NCBI RefSeq assembly: GCF_900187945.1
Contig: NZ_FYEH01000006.1
Coordinates: 62,001-126,000, forward strand
DNA: 64,000 bases
DNA from: Arboricoccus pini
GTDB lineage: Bacteria; Pseudomonadota; Alphaproteobacteria; Geminicoccales; Geminicoccaceae
Reading direction: 5' to 3'
The notes under the pieces were generated by a model that ran no database searches, was not told the DNA's origin, and saw only the letters and a list, made by a program, of their open reading frames with translations. Position 1 is the stretch's first letter; each line of letters opens with the position of its first letter. A program made the translations under genes and the position numbers. This document shows, piece by piece, positions 1 through 8,904 of the stretch.

Positions 1-1271
1 GAGGGAAAACCGTCAGCGCGAAAGCGTGACGGCACCGCCAGCGCCGCGAGGTCCAGCAGATTGACGAAGTTCGTATAAGTCCCCAGCTCGCTATTGGGAC
101 CGATCGGATCTACTTCAAGCTCCTCCAGCTTGCGGGGCCGAGGATAGGTCGGCACCACCAGCAGATCGATCCGCGCCAGGATCGACTGGGCTGCCCGCCG
201 CAGCGCTGCCAATTTGTACTGGCCGGCAAAGGCATCGGCGGCGCTATAAGCCTTGGCGCCTTCGATGATCCGCCTCGTCGTCGGATGAAGAATGTCCGGT
301 CGCGTCTCCATGACGTCTCGGATGGCCTGATAGCGCTCGGCCACCCAGGGGCCAGCATAGAGCAAAGCGGCCACGTCGAAGAGTGGCTGCATGTCGACCG
401 GCACGATCTCGACCTCGCTCAAGGCCTGGAGATCGCCCATTGCCGCGTCGAAGGCGGCTTCGGCCAGCGCGTCGCCGCCAAAGACGCGACTGCTGGCGTC
501 AGGCACGCCGACCCGGAGGCGCGGTGGCAGACGCGATGGCATACCCCCGACAGGCAAGTCGCGGCAAAAGCCGTCCATGGGATCGTAGCCTTGCATGACG
601 CGAAAGACCGTGTCGGCGTCGCCGACCGTGCTGGCAAAGACGGAGATCGTATCGAGCGTGCGGCAGGCCGGGACCACGCCACGGGTCGAAACACTGCCCA
701 ATGAAGGCTTGAGACCGACAATGTTATTGAGTCCAGCCGGCACGCGACCCGAACCGGCGGTATCCGTGCCAAGCGCAAAGGTCACGAGGCCACGTGCCAC
801 AGCCACGGCCGAACCGGAGCTGGAGCCGCCGGGTACATAGGCTGCATCAATGGCGTTGCGCGGAACCGGATAGGGCGTGCGCACGCCCACCAGGCCCGTG
901 GCGAACTGGTCGAGATTGGTCTTGCCGATGGGAATGGCGCCGGCGGCTCGCAGCCGTTGCACTGCGAACGCGTCGACCGCGGCCTTATACGCAAAGTCCG
1001 GGCAGCCTGCCGTTGTCGGCAGGCCGACAACGTCGATGTTGTCCTTGACAGCGAATGGTACACCCCAGAGCGGTCGGCTCTTGGGATCGAAAGGCCCAAG
1101 GGCCTTGATCTCCGACAATATTTCGGCCTCGGATCGCAGAGTAATAAAGATCCCCGGATCGTCGAGGACGGCCATTCGACGATAGAGCTCGGCGATCACG
1201 AGCGTAGGATCGCTATCCCGGGCGTAAGCCTCGTGGAGTGCTCCGATCGTCGGAAACGCGCGCACCATCAT
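1..1271 (-). CDS. atzF: Allophanate hydrolase-type amidase (AtzF-like), C-terminus cut by window edge
   Basis: Amidase-signature enzyme that would hydrolyse allophanate (or a related ureido/amide compound) to ammonia and CO2 in the cytoplasm. About 423 residues are visible; the reading frame is open to base 1, so the C-terminus lies outside. The Lys-cisSer-Ser triad is present: Lys about 76 (VKDNID), the GGSSSGSA loop near 149-155, and Ser about 174 in GTDTAGSGRVPAG. The stretch NNIVGLKPSLG followed by RGVVPACRTLD is typical of the AtzF subfamily rather than of GatA. The start is one of two adjacent ATGs (1271 or 1268) behind a GGGAAAAAG ribosome-binding sequence. No urea carboxylase gene is visible; upstream is the decayed island. 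By nitrogen logic it could serve the pyrimidine locus at 55-62 kb, but that is inference. Substrate assignment is uncertain; the family is secure. Confidence 0.8.
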   Translation of the reverse strand, partial: MMVRAFPTIGALHEAYARDSDPTLVIAELYRRMAVLDDPGIFITLRSEAEILSEIKALGPFDPKSRPLWGVPFAVKDNIDVVGLPTTAGCPDFAYKAAVDAFAVQRLRAAGAIPIGKTNLDQFATGLVGVRTPYPVPRNAIDAAYVPGGSSSGSAVAVARGLVTFALGTDTAGSGRVPAGLNNIVGLKPSLGSVSTRGVVPACRTLDTISVFASTVGDADTVFRVMQGYDPMDGFCRDLPVGGMPSRLPPRLRVGVPDASSRVFGGDALAEAAFDAAMGDLQALSEVEIVPVDMQPLFDVAALLYAGPWVAERYQAIRDVMETRPDILHPTTRRIIEGAKAYSAADAFAGQYKLAALRRAAQSILARIDLLVVPTYPRPRKLEELEVDPIGPNSELGTYTNFVNLLDLAALAVPSRFRADGFP

Positions 1272-1915
1272 CTTTTTCCCAAGCTGTGTCGGTCGCAAGA
1301 TTGCACCGCGACACACCGCCCGCAATCGAGCGGATGATCTACCGTCGCGGGATGCAGCGGCCATGAGGTCCTGGGCGGCAAGCGCGGTTGCAACCGGCGG
1401 AATGGGGATCGAAGGCGAGCCGCCCGCCATGGCGCCATGCTGCGTCGCGTCGACCTTACTCGACGCTATTCCTCTCGACGTAGCATCCGAACGACGAGGG
1501 AGAGCCGCGATCGAAATTGCGATCGATGGACAGGTACCGGCGGTGGGACGCAAGCGGGCGAGACGACGCTGTCGCCGCAAGGGCGGGTGGCGCTTGTTAT
1601 TCGCGGGAAGGATGGAACATGGTGCGCCCGCAGGGATGCGACTCCCAACGCTTTTGATCCCTGATTATACAAGGCTCTTTTCGACCAATACCGTTTCCGA
1701 CCGCGCTGCTGGCCCGCATGATGGCCCAATGCGCGACGTGGCCGTCCATATCGAAGGTGGTGATCACTCTTCGACCTTCGCATCCTCCGTCACACGAAAC
1801 CCGAAGATCCGGTAGGCGGAGAAAGGAGCGTCCCAAAGGGGCGCATGAACACACCCATCCCCGAAATGATCCTCAAGCGAGAAATGTTGCTGCGATCTGG
1901 CGTCATCGGTCGACC
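1272..1915. other. Gene-poor stretch upstream of the amidase
   Basis: No convincing gene was found. The short open frames here give arginine-rich, low-complexity translations without recognisable motifs. The only identifiable element is the tRNA-Arg 3' relic at 1620-1660. The rest looks like decayed DNA at the outer edge of the degenerate island. Confidence 0.5.
1620..1660 (-). repeat. tRNA-Arg 3'-end relic, candidate degenerate attachment site
   Basis: On the minus strand this reads as the anticodon-stem end, T-arm and acceptor end of a tRNA, finishing in CCA. Aligned without gaps to the 3' end of the intact tRNA-Arg (from 4482), about 33 of 41 positions match. The relic has the same orientation as the full tRNA and lies beyond its 3' side, as expected for the displaced 3' fragment when an element integrates into a tRNA 3' end. 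Similarity is lost on the 5' side. A plain decayed tRNA duplicate is the alternative. Confidence 0.55.
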
Positions 1916-3055
1916 TCAGGCAGCCGGCTTCAGCACTACTTTGGTCCAGCCTTCATCACGGTTGTCGAAATGCTCGTACGCTGACGGCGCCTCATCCAGC
2001 TTCAAACGGTGGGAAATAATCTTGGATGGCGTCGCACGCCCGGTGTGGATCAGTCGGGCGAGCTGGCGGTTGTAAGCCTTGACGTTAGCCTGGCCGGTGC
2101 GGATTTGCTGACCCTTGAACCAGAAGGCGCCAAAATCAAAGGCCATCTTGCCCTCCTTGGCCAGTATGTCCGGTGCGCCCGGATCCTGCGGCACGAAAAC
2201 GCCGACGACGCCGATCCCGCCAGTGGCACGCGTGGAGGCTACAGCCCAGTTCATTGTGACGTGATTGGCTTCCTTCCCGTGGCGATCGCAGCATTGGTAG
2301 CCGACACATTCGCAGCCACGGTCGGTTCCACGACCATCCGTCCGGTTGAGGATCTCCTCCACCGGATCGCAACGCCGTGTATCGATCGGAACGGCACCCA
2401 GCGAGGCCGCCAATCTCAAACGATCGTCATGCGCATCCACGACGAATACGTCCGACGCGCCCTTGATCATGGCCGAGTGCGCGGCCATCAGCCCAACTGG
2501 TCCGGCACCGTAGACCGCAACGCTCTCACCCGGCCGCAGGCCAGCGAGCTCCGTGGCATGCCAGCCGGTCGGGAAGATGTCCGACAGCATCACATAGTCG
2601 TCCTCCTTCGCCTGCGCGTCCGGCGGAAGGACGAGGCAGTTGAAGTCGCCATACGGCACGCGCAATGCCTCCGCCTGGCCGCCCTCATAGGGACCCATTT
2701 CGGCGAAGCCGTAGGCGGCACCGGCAGTGCCCGGATTTGTGGTCAGGCAAAAGCCAGTGAACCCGCGCTCGCAATTCTCGCAAAACCCACAACCGACATT
2801 GAAGGGCAGGACGACGCGATCACCTTTCTTAACCCGATCCACCGCACTGCCGACCTCGACGACCTCGCCCATGTTTTCATGGCCGAAGATGCGTCCCTTC
2901 TCAAAAGATGTGCGGCCCTCATACATGTGAAGATCCGAACCGCAGATATTGGTGCTGGTCAGACGCACCAGAACGTCGGTCGGCTTTTCGATGCGTGCGT
3001 CCGGTACGTTCGAGACGCTGACGTCACGCGGTCCATTATAGACGACGGCTTTCAA
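1916..3055 (-). CDS. Zinc-dependent alcohol dehydrogenase, glutathione-independent formaldehyde dehydrogenase-like
   Basis: Medium-chain NAD(P)-dependent dehydrogenase of about 379 residues, cytoplasmic, oxidising an alcohol or aldehyde. Catalytic zinc ligands are visible as Cys38, His59 and Glu60 (GHENMGEVVE); the structural zinc site is Cys89, Cys92, Cys95 and Cys103. The nucleotide-binding loop GAGPVGLMAA sits near residue 178. The insertion around ECVGYQCCDRHGKEAN and the overall length fit the formaldehyde dehydrogenase/FdhA-like group. The start is a TTG at 3055 behind a strong AAAGGAG; an ATG at 3079 in the same frame has no such site and would add eight unusual residues. It lies alone inside the putative island between the tRNA-Arg relic and the integrase remnant, so it may be cargo. 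The physiological substrate is not readable from sequence. Confidence 0.85.
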   Translation of the reverse strand: MKAVVYNGPRDVSVSNVPDARIEKPTDVLVRLTSTNICGSDLHMYEGRTSFEKGRIFGHENMGEVVEVGSAVDRVKKGDRVVLPFNVGCGFCENCERGFTGFCLTTNPGTAGAAYGFAEMGPYEGGQAEALRVPYGDFNCLVLPPDAQAKEDDYVMLSDIFPTGWHATELAGLRPGESVAVYGAGPVGLMAAHSAMIKGASDVFVVDAHDDRLRLAASLGAVPIDTRRCDPVEEILNRTDGRGTDRGCECVGYQCCDRHGKEANHVTMNWAVASTRATGGIGVVGVFVPQDPGAPDILAKEGKMAFDFGAFWFKGQQIRTGQANVKAYNRQLARLIHTGRATPSKIISHRLKLDEAPSAYEHFDNRDEGWTKVVLKPAA

Positions 3056-4076
3056 TTGGCTGCTCCTTTCGAGCGGCAACTCGGATGGCGAGGCGCCTCC
3101 ACAAGCCTGTCGAAACGCCGGCAGTCTGGCGGTTGATTGCGGCCAGCGCTTCCGGCCGGGAAAGGCGGCAGGCGGCCACCTGTCTTCCCATTCGACCTAT
3201 CCTAGGGGAATCGGATTGCGAATCGCGTTCTCGTGAGAAAGGCATGGCGGCTTAAGCCTCCCCATGCATCCCCGCCGTCGCTGACACCAAGGCCCGTTTG
3301 CTACCCGATCGGGTGCACTGGATCAGAGGTGGAGCGTGAAATGCTTCTGCGCTGCCTCGAGCGGCAGCAGCGCGAGATCCTAGCTATCAAGCGTCGCCCC
3401 GATATGGCGCTGAACCGGCTACGCCAGCGCCGCGACCCGAAGGCAGTTGCTTCCACGGCGACGCGAAGCTGGTTATCTGACCATCGCGCGCGGGCCAGCG
3501 CCTCGCGCCGACTCGACGAGGCTCCCATGAATTCAGCGATTCGCTCGCACATGCGGGCCAGACCTGATTTCTGGCAACCGAACTGGATCGGGTGCTGGGC
3601 ATTTCGGTGCAGCAGGAACGAGACGCCCAACACCAAGGCCTGATCAAGGTTTATCGGCACGGTGCAGGCAAGTGATGATCCGGCCATCACCATCCACAAG
3701 GCTCAGGCATTCGACAAAGAAACCGACCGATACCGGGTCGACACGGCCCGCAGACTGCACCGCGCGCCGCAGCCGAGGACCATGCGCTTCCCCGTAGGCG
3801 CATACCGCGCACATAATGATTTTCTCGACCTGTCTCCGAAAACAGCCAGAAATATGGCTGTCATCGCCTGAAACCTGAAGGGTTGCCCGGGACGGATCGG
3901 CTGGTCGGGATCACCCCTCCGGCCACCCACTCTATCAAACGGTCGATGCGCGCCAAGGCATGGGCGGCAAACGCCCACTTGCACGTCCTCTGCATCCTGC
4001 TCAACTTCGACATCCGAAAGGGCTGTTGATCAGACAATCCGCCGCTGCCTTTCGGCAACTCGAGTTGCGCCTTTGA
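3056..4076. other. Decayed non-coding stretch of the island
   Basis: Open frames on both strands give arginine- and serine-rich translations without motifs, and codon usage unlike the neighbouring genes. The most gene-like reading (plus strand, around 3330-3660, rich in Gln, Arg and Leu) has in-frame stops and I cannot assign it. It probably holds remnants of element cargo or of the N-terminal part of the integrase that follows. Confidence 0.45.
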
Positions 4077-4445
4077 GAAACCATGTGGAGTCGAGGGGAC
4101 GGGGCTAGACTGCTCGCGAAAGCGAATGAGGCGATTCGCCCAGCGCTGCGACTGGCCCGCCTCCCAGCAAGTTACACCGCTCAGCGCGAGAACGACCTGC
4201 TCCACATGGCGTGGCGCGACAAGTTCAAGGATCTGATGGTTGATGTGAGGATAGCAGGCCTGAGATTTCAGACCCACGCCGAACGGCGTTCGTTCGCATG
4301 GTCGAAACCGGATGCACCCTGCAGAGATCGCCGGCATGGCCGGTCACGCTGTCGTCGAGGCCAGCGCCTCATCAATACATATCTTCGAAGCAAGCTCGCC
4401 CTCGTCCAGGCGGTCGTCATCAAGACACCAACGCCGGAAACCGAC
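4077..4445 (+). pseudogene. Frameshifted tyrosine recombinase (phage-type integrase) C-terminal remnant
   Basis: Three reading-frame segments in order rebuild the catalytic half of a tyrosine recombinase. Segment one (4077 onward) reads ETMWSRGDGARLL, then EAIRPALRLA and TAQRENDLLHMAW, matching the common integrase pattern of E.xW, ALRLALLTGQRQGDLLxLxW, including the box I Arg. Segment two gives LRFQ then DPRRTAFVRMVETGCTLQ, matching LRFHDLRGTAVT..AEAGCT with the conserved His changed to Gln. Segment three gives EIAGMAGHAVVEAS and then INTYLRSKLALVQAVVIK, matching IAAITGHS followed by the Tyr segment. At least two frameshifts and an in-frame stop just before the region make it non-functional. 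It points toward, and ends about 40 bases from, the 3' end of tRNA-Arg, the usual arrangement for a tRNA-integrated element. Confidence 0.7.
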
Positions 4446-4481
4446 CGAAGGCGTCTGAAATTCCAAAGCAAAATCAGGAAA

Positions 4482-4558
4482 TGGTGCGCCCGTAGGGATT
4501 CGAACCCCAAACCTCCTGATCCGTAGTCAGGTGCTCTATCCAATTGAGCTACGGGCGC
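4482..4558 (-). tRNA. tRNA-Arg (anticodon ACG)
   Basis: Minus-strand cloverleaf: acceptor GCGCCCG pairs with CGGGCGC, followed by A and an encoded CCA. The D-arm has AGCTCAATTGGATAGAGC; the anticodon stem CCTGA/TCAGG encloses loop CTACGGA, giving anticodon ACG, which reads CGU/CGC/CGA after A-to-I editing. The T-arm contains GGTTCGAATCC. Its 3' end faces the degenerate integrase and island. Confidence 0.95.
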
Positions 4559-4612
4559 TTGCGAGGCCCGTCACATAACGGGATCAGATGCGGCGCGCAA
4601 GTCCCTCGGCGC

Positions 4613-5218
4613 TCATGAGGAGGGGATGAGTTGCTGCAGGCTGCGCGCCATCTGCTCGGCGCTCACGTCGTGACCGAAATGGGCAAGGTACTCGCCGCTC
4701 GGGCTCATCAGATAAGTGAATCCCGAGTGATCGACGCTATAATTGCCATCTTTGTCCGGCGTACCCTTGTGGACGTAGACGCGATAGGCACGGGTCACCG
4801 CATCGATGTCTTGCTGCGAGCCGGTGAGGCCAATTAGCGATGGATGGAAGGCACGGACATAGTCACGCATCACGCTGGGCGTGTCACGGCCGGGGTCGAC
4901 GGTGATGAAAAGGGGAACGATGTTCGCTGCTTCCGCAGGCGGCAGATCATCCAATGCCTGGCTGATCGTTTGCAGGCCAAGCGGGCAGATATCCGGACAA
5001 TAGGTGTAGCCGAAATAGACGAGCTTGTAGCGATCGGCGAAGTCGCGTTCCGTCACGCGTCGTCCATCATCGGCCGTGAGCGTGAACGGGCCGCCGATCA
5101 ACGCCTGACCAGTGACCACGTTGGCCTGCTTATCCGCTCGCTGGACGATGACCGTCGCCAAGGCTGCGCTTACGACCGCCAGAGAGATCAGCCCTGCGAG
5201 GAACAGCCTTGATCGCAT
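4613..5218 (-). CDS. SCO1/SenC family copper chaperone
   Basis: Membrane-anchored, periplasm-facing thioredoxin-fold protein that helps deliver copper to the CuA centre of cytochrome oxidase or acts as a thiol-disulfide reductase on it. About 201 residues: an N-terminal hydrophobic segment (5-25) forms an uncleaved anchor, then the SCO fold. The copper ligands are visible as Cys74 and Cys78 in the CxxxC motif (YTYCPDICPLG) and His164 (SVDHSGFTYL). I take the second Met (5218) as the start because it has a GGAG eight bases upstream; the first Met (5236) has a poorer site. It stands between tRNA-Arg and an oxidoreductase gene on the same strand, with no oxidase genes in view. Confidence 0.9.
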   Translation of the reverse strand: MRSRLFLAGLISLAVVSAALATVIVQRADKQANVVTGQALIGGPFTLTADDGRRVTERDFADRYKLVYFGYTYCPDICPLGLQTISQALDDLPPAEAANIVPLFITVDPGRDTPSVMRDYVRAFHPSLIGLTGSQQDIDAVTRAYRVYVHKGTPDKDGNYSVDHSGFTYLMSPSGEYLAHFGHDVSAEQMARSLQQLIPSS

Positions 5219-5380
5219 GGACCCGCTCCATCTCATCCCGCCACCGCCGGCATTACGTCAAAGACCTTGCCCGCAACAGCCTTTCCATATCGTCAACCGC
5301 GCCAATCGCAACAATGGCGAAATCTAGGACAGGCAGCGGCCGAGCGACTGTGACGTGATGTCGCTCGATGACGAGGTCAT

Positions 5381-6625
5381 TTAGCAGAAGGCGCGTCGCG
5401 CGCGAAATGGCGCCAGATCGACCAGAGGCTGACGACCAGCAACAAGATCGGCCACGAGGCGGCCCGTTAAGGGACCGAGTGTCAGGCCGATATGCTGGTG
5501 GCCGAATGCGTACCAGAAATTGCGTAGCGCCGGTGCCCGGTCGACCACCGGCAGGCTGTCGGGCAATGACGGCCGGTGGCCCTGCCATGCGTCGTCAACG
5601 GTCGCTGTCAGACCCGGGACGAGACGGCGGGCGGGCTCGATCAGCCGACGGATGCGGGCATAGTCGGGGGGCGCCGCGTTACTGGCGAGCTCGACGCCGC
5701 CTGTGAGGCGAAGCCCATGCGTCATCGGAGCGACCACGAAGGATCCCTCGACGGTGTAGACTGGATTGTTCAGGGTGACGGCCGGATGCGGCAGCATGAG
5801 ATGATAGCCGCGCTCGGCGATGAGCGGGACCGGCGCACCGCTCATCCTCGCCAGCGCACCGCTGAACGCGCCCGCCGCTAACACCACCCCATCGACGGCG
5901 AGCTTACCGGCGTCGGTGATCACGGTCTTAACGACGCCATCCGCTCGCTCGATGTCCCGTACGGTCTGACGCACATGCTCCGCCCCCCGTTCCATGACCG
6001 CGCGCGCGATACCTCCCGTGTAGTCCTGGGGATGCCGCACCGCCCGGCAATCGGCGATCAACACGCCTGCCGCGATCTCGGGATTGAGCGCAGGCTCCAG
6101 ATCAAGGCATCCCTCGCGGTCAAGCATATGGTAGACGACGCCAAACCGGTCATAATAACGTCGAATTGACGCCATGTAGCGATCGAGCCGCTTTCGGTCA
6201 TAGGCGACCTTCAGCCAGCCGCCGCCGCGGACAAGATCGCCGAGCCCGGCTTGCTGGATGACGATATCGTGCGCCTGGTTCGCGTGTTGCAACAGGGCAG
6301 CCAGCGCCACAGTGGAACTCTCTACCGTGCGGCTACGGCTGGCAATGCAGAAGCGGACCAACCAGGGCAGAAGTTCCGGCAGATGACGCCAGCGAATGCT
6401 TAGAGCGCCCATCGGATCACGCAGCATTGCCGGGACGCCCCGCAACGTTTCGATCGTCGCTAGCGGTGTGATCGCGCTACAGCTGATGATTCCCGCATTG
6501 CCCTTCGACGTGCCGGCGCCAGGCTCGCGCGGATCGACCAGCACGACGTCGTGGCCGTCGCGCTGCAAAAAAAGCGCGCAGGAGCAGCCAACGATGCCCG
6601 CGCCCACGACAGCGATCCTACCCAT
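5381..6625 (-). CDS. FAD-dependent D-amino-acid dehydrogenase-like oxidoreductase
   Basis: DadA/glycine-oxidase-type flavoprotein of 414 residues that would oxidatively deaminate D-amino acids or a related amine. The FAD-binding motif VVGAGIVGCSCALFLQRDGH covers residues 5-24. Further DAO-family features are GTSKGNAGIIS near 40-50, the mid-protein VVLAAGAFSGAL and the C-terminal WYAFGHQHIGLTLGPLTGRLVADL, which contacts FAD. The start ATG follows GGGGAA. There is no alanine racemase or transporter neighbour, so the substrate is open. The next gene upstream (6718) is divergent. Confidence 0.8.
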   Translation of the reverse strand: MGRIAVVGAGIVGCSCALFLQRDGHDVVLVDPREPGAGTSKGNAGIISCSAITPLATIETLRGVPAMLRDPMGALSIRWRHLPELLPWLVRFCIASRSRTVESSTVALAALLQHANQAHDIVIQQAGLGDLVRGGGWLKVAYDRKRLDRYMASIRRYYDRFGVVYHMLDREGCLDLEPALNPEIAAGVLIADCRAVRHPQDYTGGIARAVMERGAEHVRQTVRDIERADGVVKTVITDAGKLAVDGVVLAAGAFSGALARMSGAPVPLIAERGYHLMLPHPAVTLNNPVYTVEGSFVVAPMTHGLRLTGGVELASNAAPPDYARIRRLIEPARRLVPGLTATVDDAWQGHRPSLPDSLPVVDRAPALRNFWYAFGHQHIGLTLGPLTGRLVADLVAGRQPLVDLAPFRARRAFC

Positions 6626-6717
6626 GTCTTATTCCCCGGCCGATTCGGCCCGCTTGTCGCTTCTTCGTCGAACGCTAGAGTGAGCGCATCGGCGCGCCAA
6701 GACGATCACGCGTTTGC

Positions 6718-7914
6718 TTGAAGCAAATGGTGTTCCGCGCTCTGTCATCGGATAGCTACATTTTGCCCAGCGTCGTGATCACCGTCGCCCAATCAGCACC
6801 GCTCCCCGACGATCTCCCGGGCAATGCGGCCGCGATCCGCGAAGCCCGCGAAGCGGCCGCCCGCATGCAGGCGCGGCTCGTCGTCTGTCCGCAAGATGCG
6901 CTGACGGGTCGGCCGGCCGCCGGCATCGCCTTGCGAGCCGATCTCCTGGCGAACTGCACGAAGCTCGTTGAACAATTCGTTCACGAGACCGCCGATGGCG
7001 GCCCGGCCCTTCTCTTCACGGCACCGCGTCAGACGTCCGAAGGCCTGGCCGATGTCGTCATCCTGGCGCAGGACGGCGCGGTCGCCGGCTGGCGCGCGCG
7101 CCACAGGCTGGAGCCAGAAGAGATTGCGACACTCGTGGCCGGTCCGGTCCCCGGTCCTTTGCCCCTCCGCCTCGACGAGGGCCGCGTCCTGCGACTTGGC
7201 GTCGTCCACGGAATCGACATTGAGACACCGGACGTTTCCGAAGCGCTGGCGGAATCCGGTGCCGAGCTTTTGATCTCCGTCATCGCCAGCAGCTTCGATC
7301 CGGCAGCCCCAGATATCCTCTTAAACAATGTCGTTAGCCGGATCAGGGAAACAGGACTTGCCTGCCTCGTCGCGAATCTGGCGGGCGCCCTTGACGACCG
7401 CGTGCATGCCGGCGGCTCCTTCGCGCTCGATGCCGATTGCCGCCTGCGGGCCTCGACGTTGCCGCTGGCGGCAGACCATCTTGCAACCAGCTGGGCGATC
7501 GAACCCGACGGAATTCGGCTTTTGGAGGGCAGGGTTCGGTTCCCGCCGCCGCCGGGGGTTCTCAGATCGCAAGCCCTCTGCCAGCGACTGCGCGCCATGG
7601 TCAGGGAACGCAAGTTCGATGGCATCCTGCTTCGTGCAGGCGAGCCGCGTCTGGCGGCACTGGCGATCGACGCAGTCGGCCCCTCCAAGGTCCGCATCAT
7701 CGATCTCGACGAGGCCTTGGTTCCTCTTATCGCGGGGCTGACAAGAACGCTCGAGAGTACGCTCCATGCCGCACCCCCGAAGATCCGGGTGGAGGACAGC
7801 CTACGTCTTCTGGCGCTGCGGCTGGCAGCCGAGACTGCAAACTGCCTCCTCGTGGGGGCGGGAGGCTATGACCCCTTTGGCGCGAGCGAATCTGGCTGGC
7901 CGCGAGCAACGTGA
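6718..7914 (+). CDS. Degenerate NadE-like protein (glutamine-dependent NAD synthetase relative lacking catalytic residues)
   Basis: Intact 398-codon frame. Residues about 19-270 resemble the N-terminal nitrilase/glutaminase domain of long bacterial NadE: ITVAQSAPLPDDLPGNAAAI, then RLVVCPQDALTGRP where the family has the catalytic Glu of FPEL (here Gln59). The nucleophile segment, usually GVxICEDIW, reads GVVHGIDIE, placing Gly165 at the Cys position. The triad Lys segment is also altered. Residues about 275-398 follow the synthetase domain (ALAIDAVGPSKVRIIDLDEA; NCLLVGAGGYDPFGASESG against the family LTTGNKSEMSVG), but the SGGIDS ATP-pyrophosphatase loop is replaced by RAGEPRL. The part after it is shortened and the protein ends where NadE would continue for well over 100 residues. 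Neither half should be an active enzyme. It could be a pseudoenzyme with another role or a gene in decay. The start is uncertain (ATG 6718 or 6727, both weak sites). Confidence 0.65.
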   Translation: MKQMVFRALSSDSYILPSVVITVAQSAPLPDDLPGNAAAIREAREAAARMQARLVVCPQDALTGRPAAGIALRADLLANCTKLVEQFVHETADGGPALLFTAPRQTSEGLADVVILAQDGAVAGWRARHRLEPEEIATLVAGPVPGPLPLRLDEGRVLRLGVVHGIDIETPDVSEALAESGAELLISVIASSFDPAAPDILLNNVVSRIRETGLACLVANLAGALDDRVHAGGSFALDADCRLRASTLPLAADHLATSWAIEPDGIRLLEGRVRFPPPPGVLRSQALCQRLRAMVRERKFDGILLRAGEPRLAALAIDAVGPSKVRIIDLDEALVPLIAGLTRTLESTLHAAPPKIRVEDSLRLLALRLAAETANCLLVGAGGYDPFGASESGWPRAT

Positions 7915-8124
7915 CAGACGGTTGCCCGCCCTTCCCCCGCAGCCCGAGGATCAGTTGTACCGACACTGGCACTCTTGTATAAGGCAGCCACCCGGACGGC
8001 GTGGCTTTGCCGGCATACGCCTGCGCGCGCCAGTCGTTCGAACCGAGGACTTTCGCGGTCCCGCAGATGGTATATGGGAGCGCCGGCGCGCACGTTACGC
8101 CGTGCAAGGAGCATCGACGAGGTT

Positions 8125-8889
8125 ATGAGCCGGCGCAGGCGGGTCTACGAAGGCAAGGCGAAGATCCTTTTCGAGGGGCCGGAGCCTGGAACGCTCGTCC
8201 AGTATTTCAAGGATGACGCGACCGCCTTCAACAATAAGAAGCACGCCATCATCACGGGCAAGGGCGTCCTCAATAACCGAATCTCCGAATATCTGATGAT
8301 GCGACTGGGCGATATCGGCGTGCCGACGCATTTCGTTCGCCGGCTCAACATGCGCGAGCAGCTGATCCGCGAGGTCGAGATCATTCCGGTCGAAGTGGTC
8401 GTGCGTAATGTGGCGGCGGGCTCGCTGTCGACCCGCCTGGGCCTGGAGGAAGGTTCCCCGCTCCCGCGTTCGATCGTCGAGTATTACTATAAGAGCGACG
8501 AACTGAGCGATCCTCTCGTCAGTGAGGAGCATGTAACGGCGTTCGGCTGGGCCAGCTATCAGGAGCTGGACGAGATCTTGAACCTGACTCTGCGCATCAA
8601 CGATTTCCTCACCGGGCTCTTCATGGGCGTGGGCCTCAGGCTGATCGACCTCAAGCTGGAGTTCGGCCGCCTTTGGGAAGACGAGGAGATGCGCCTCGTG
8701 CTCGCCGACGAGATCAGCCCCGATAATTGCCGCCTCTGGGATCGGCAGACGAACGAGAAATTCGACAAAGACCGCTTTCGCCGCGACCTCGGCAACGTGC
8801 AGGAAGGCTATGCCGAGATCGCACGTCGGCTCGGCATCCTGCCAGAGGCAGGACCGCGCGACCTTAGTGGACCTGAGACCATTCAGTAG
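8125..8889 (+). CDS. purC: Phosphoribosylaminoimidazole-succinocarboxamide synthase (SAICAR synthase)
   Basis: Cytoplasmic ATP-dependent ligase of purine synthesis joining CAIR and aspartate to give SAICAR. 254 residues, the usual bacterial length. Starts [16 protein letters not shown] (the YEGKAK motif), followed by [30 protein letters not shown] (substrate-binding arginine) and the C-terminal [16 protein letters not shown] and [13 protein letters not shown]. The frame is open further 5' (to 7975), but family comparison puts the start at ATG 8125, near GAGG. It heads the purC-purS-purQ-purL cluster; purS follows after 15 bases. Confidence 0.96.
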   Translation: MSRRRRVYEGKAKILFEGPEPGTLVQYFKDDATAFNNKKHAIITGKGVLNNRISEYLMMRLGDIGVPTHFVRRLNMREQLIREVEIIPVEVVVRNVAAGSLSTRLGLEEGSPLPRSIVEYYYKSDELSDPLVSEEHVTAFGWASYQELDEILNLTLRINDFLTGLFMGVGLRLIDLKLEFGRLWEDEEMRLVLADEISPDNCRLWDRQTNEKFDKDRFRRDLGNVQEGYAEIARRLGILPEAGPRDLSGPETIQ

Positions 8890-8904
8890 AGAGAAGCGAC
8901 GATC

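Noticed and set aside
1363-1815. 150-codon open frame in the region upstream of the amidase
   Set aside because: Arginine-rich translation without motifs or ribosome-binding site, overlapping the tRNA-Arg relic; looks like chance coding potential of GC-rich DNA.
2009-3136. Long plus-strand frame of 375 codons
   Set aside because: It is the antisense shadow of the zinc alcohol dehydrogenase, which has complete zinc motifs on the minus strand.
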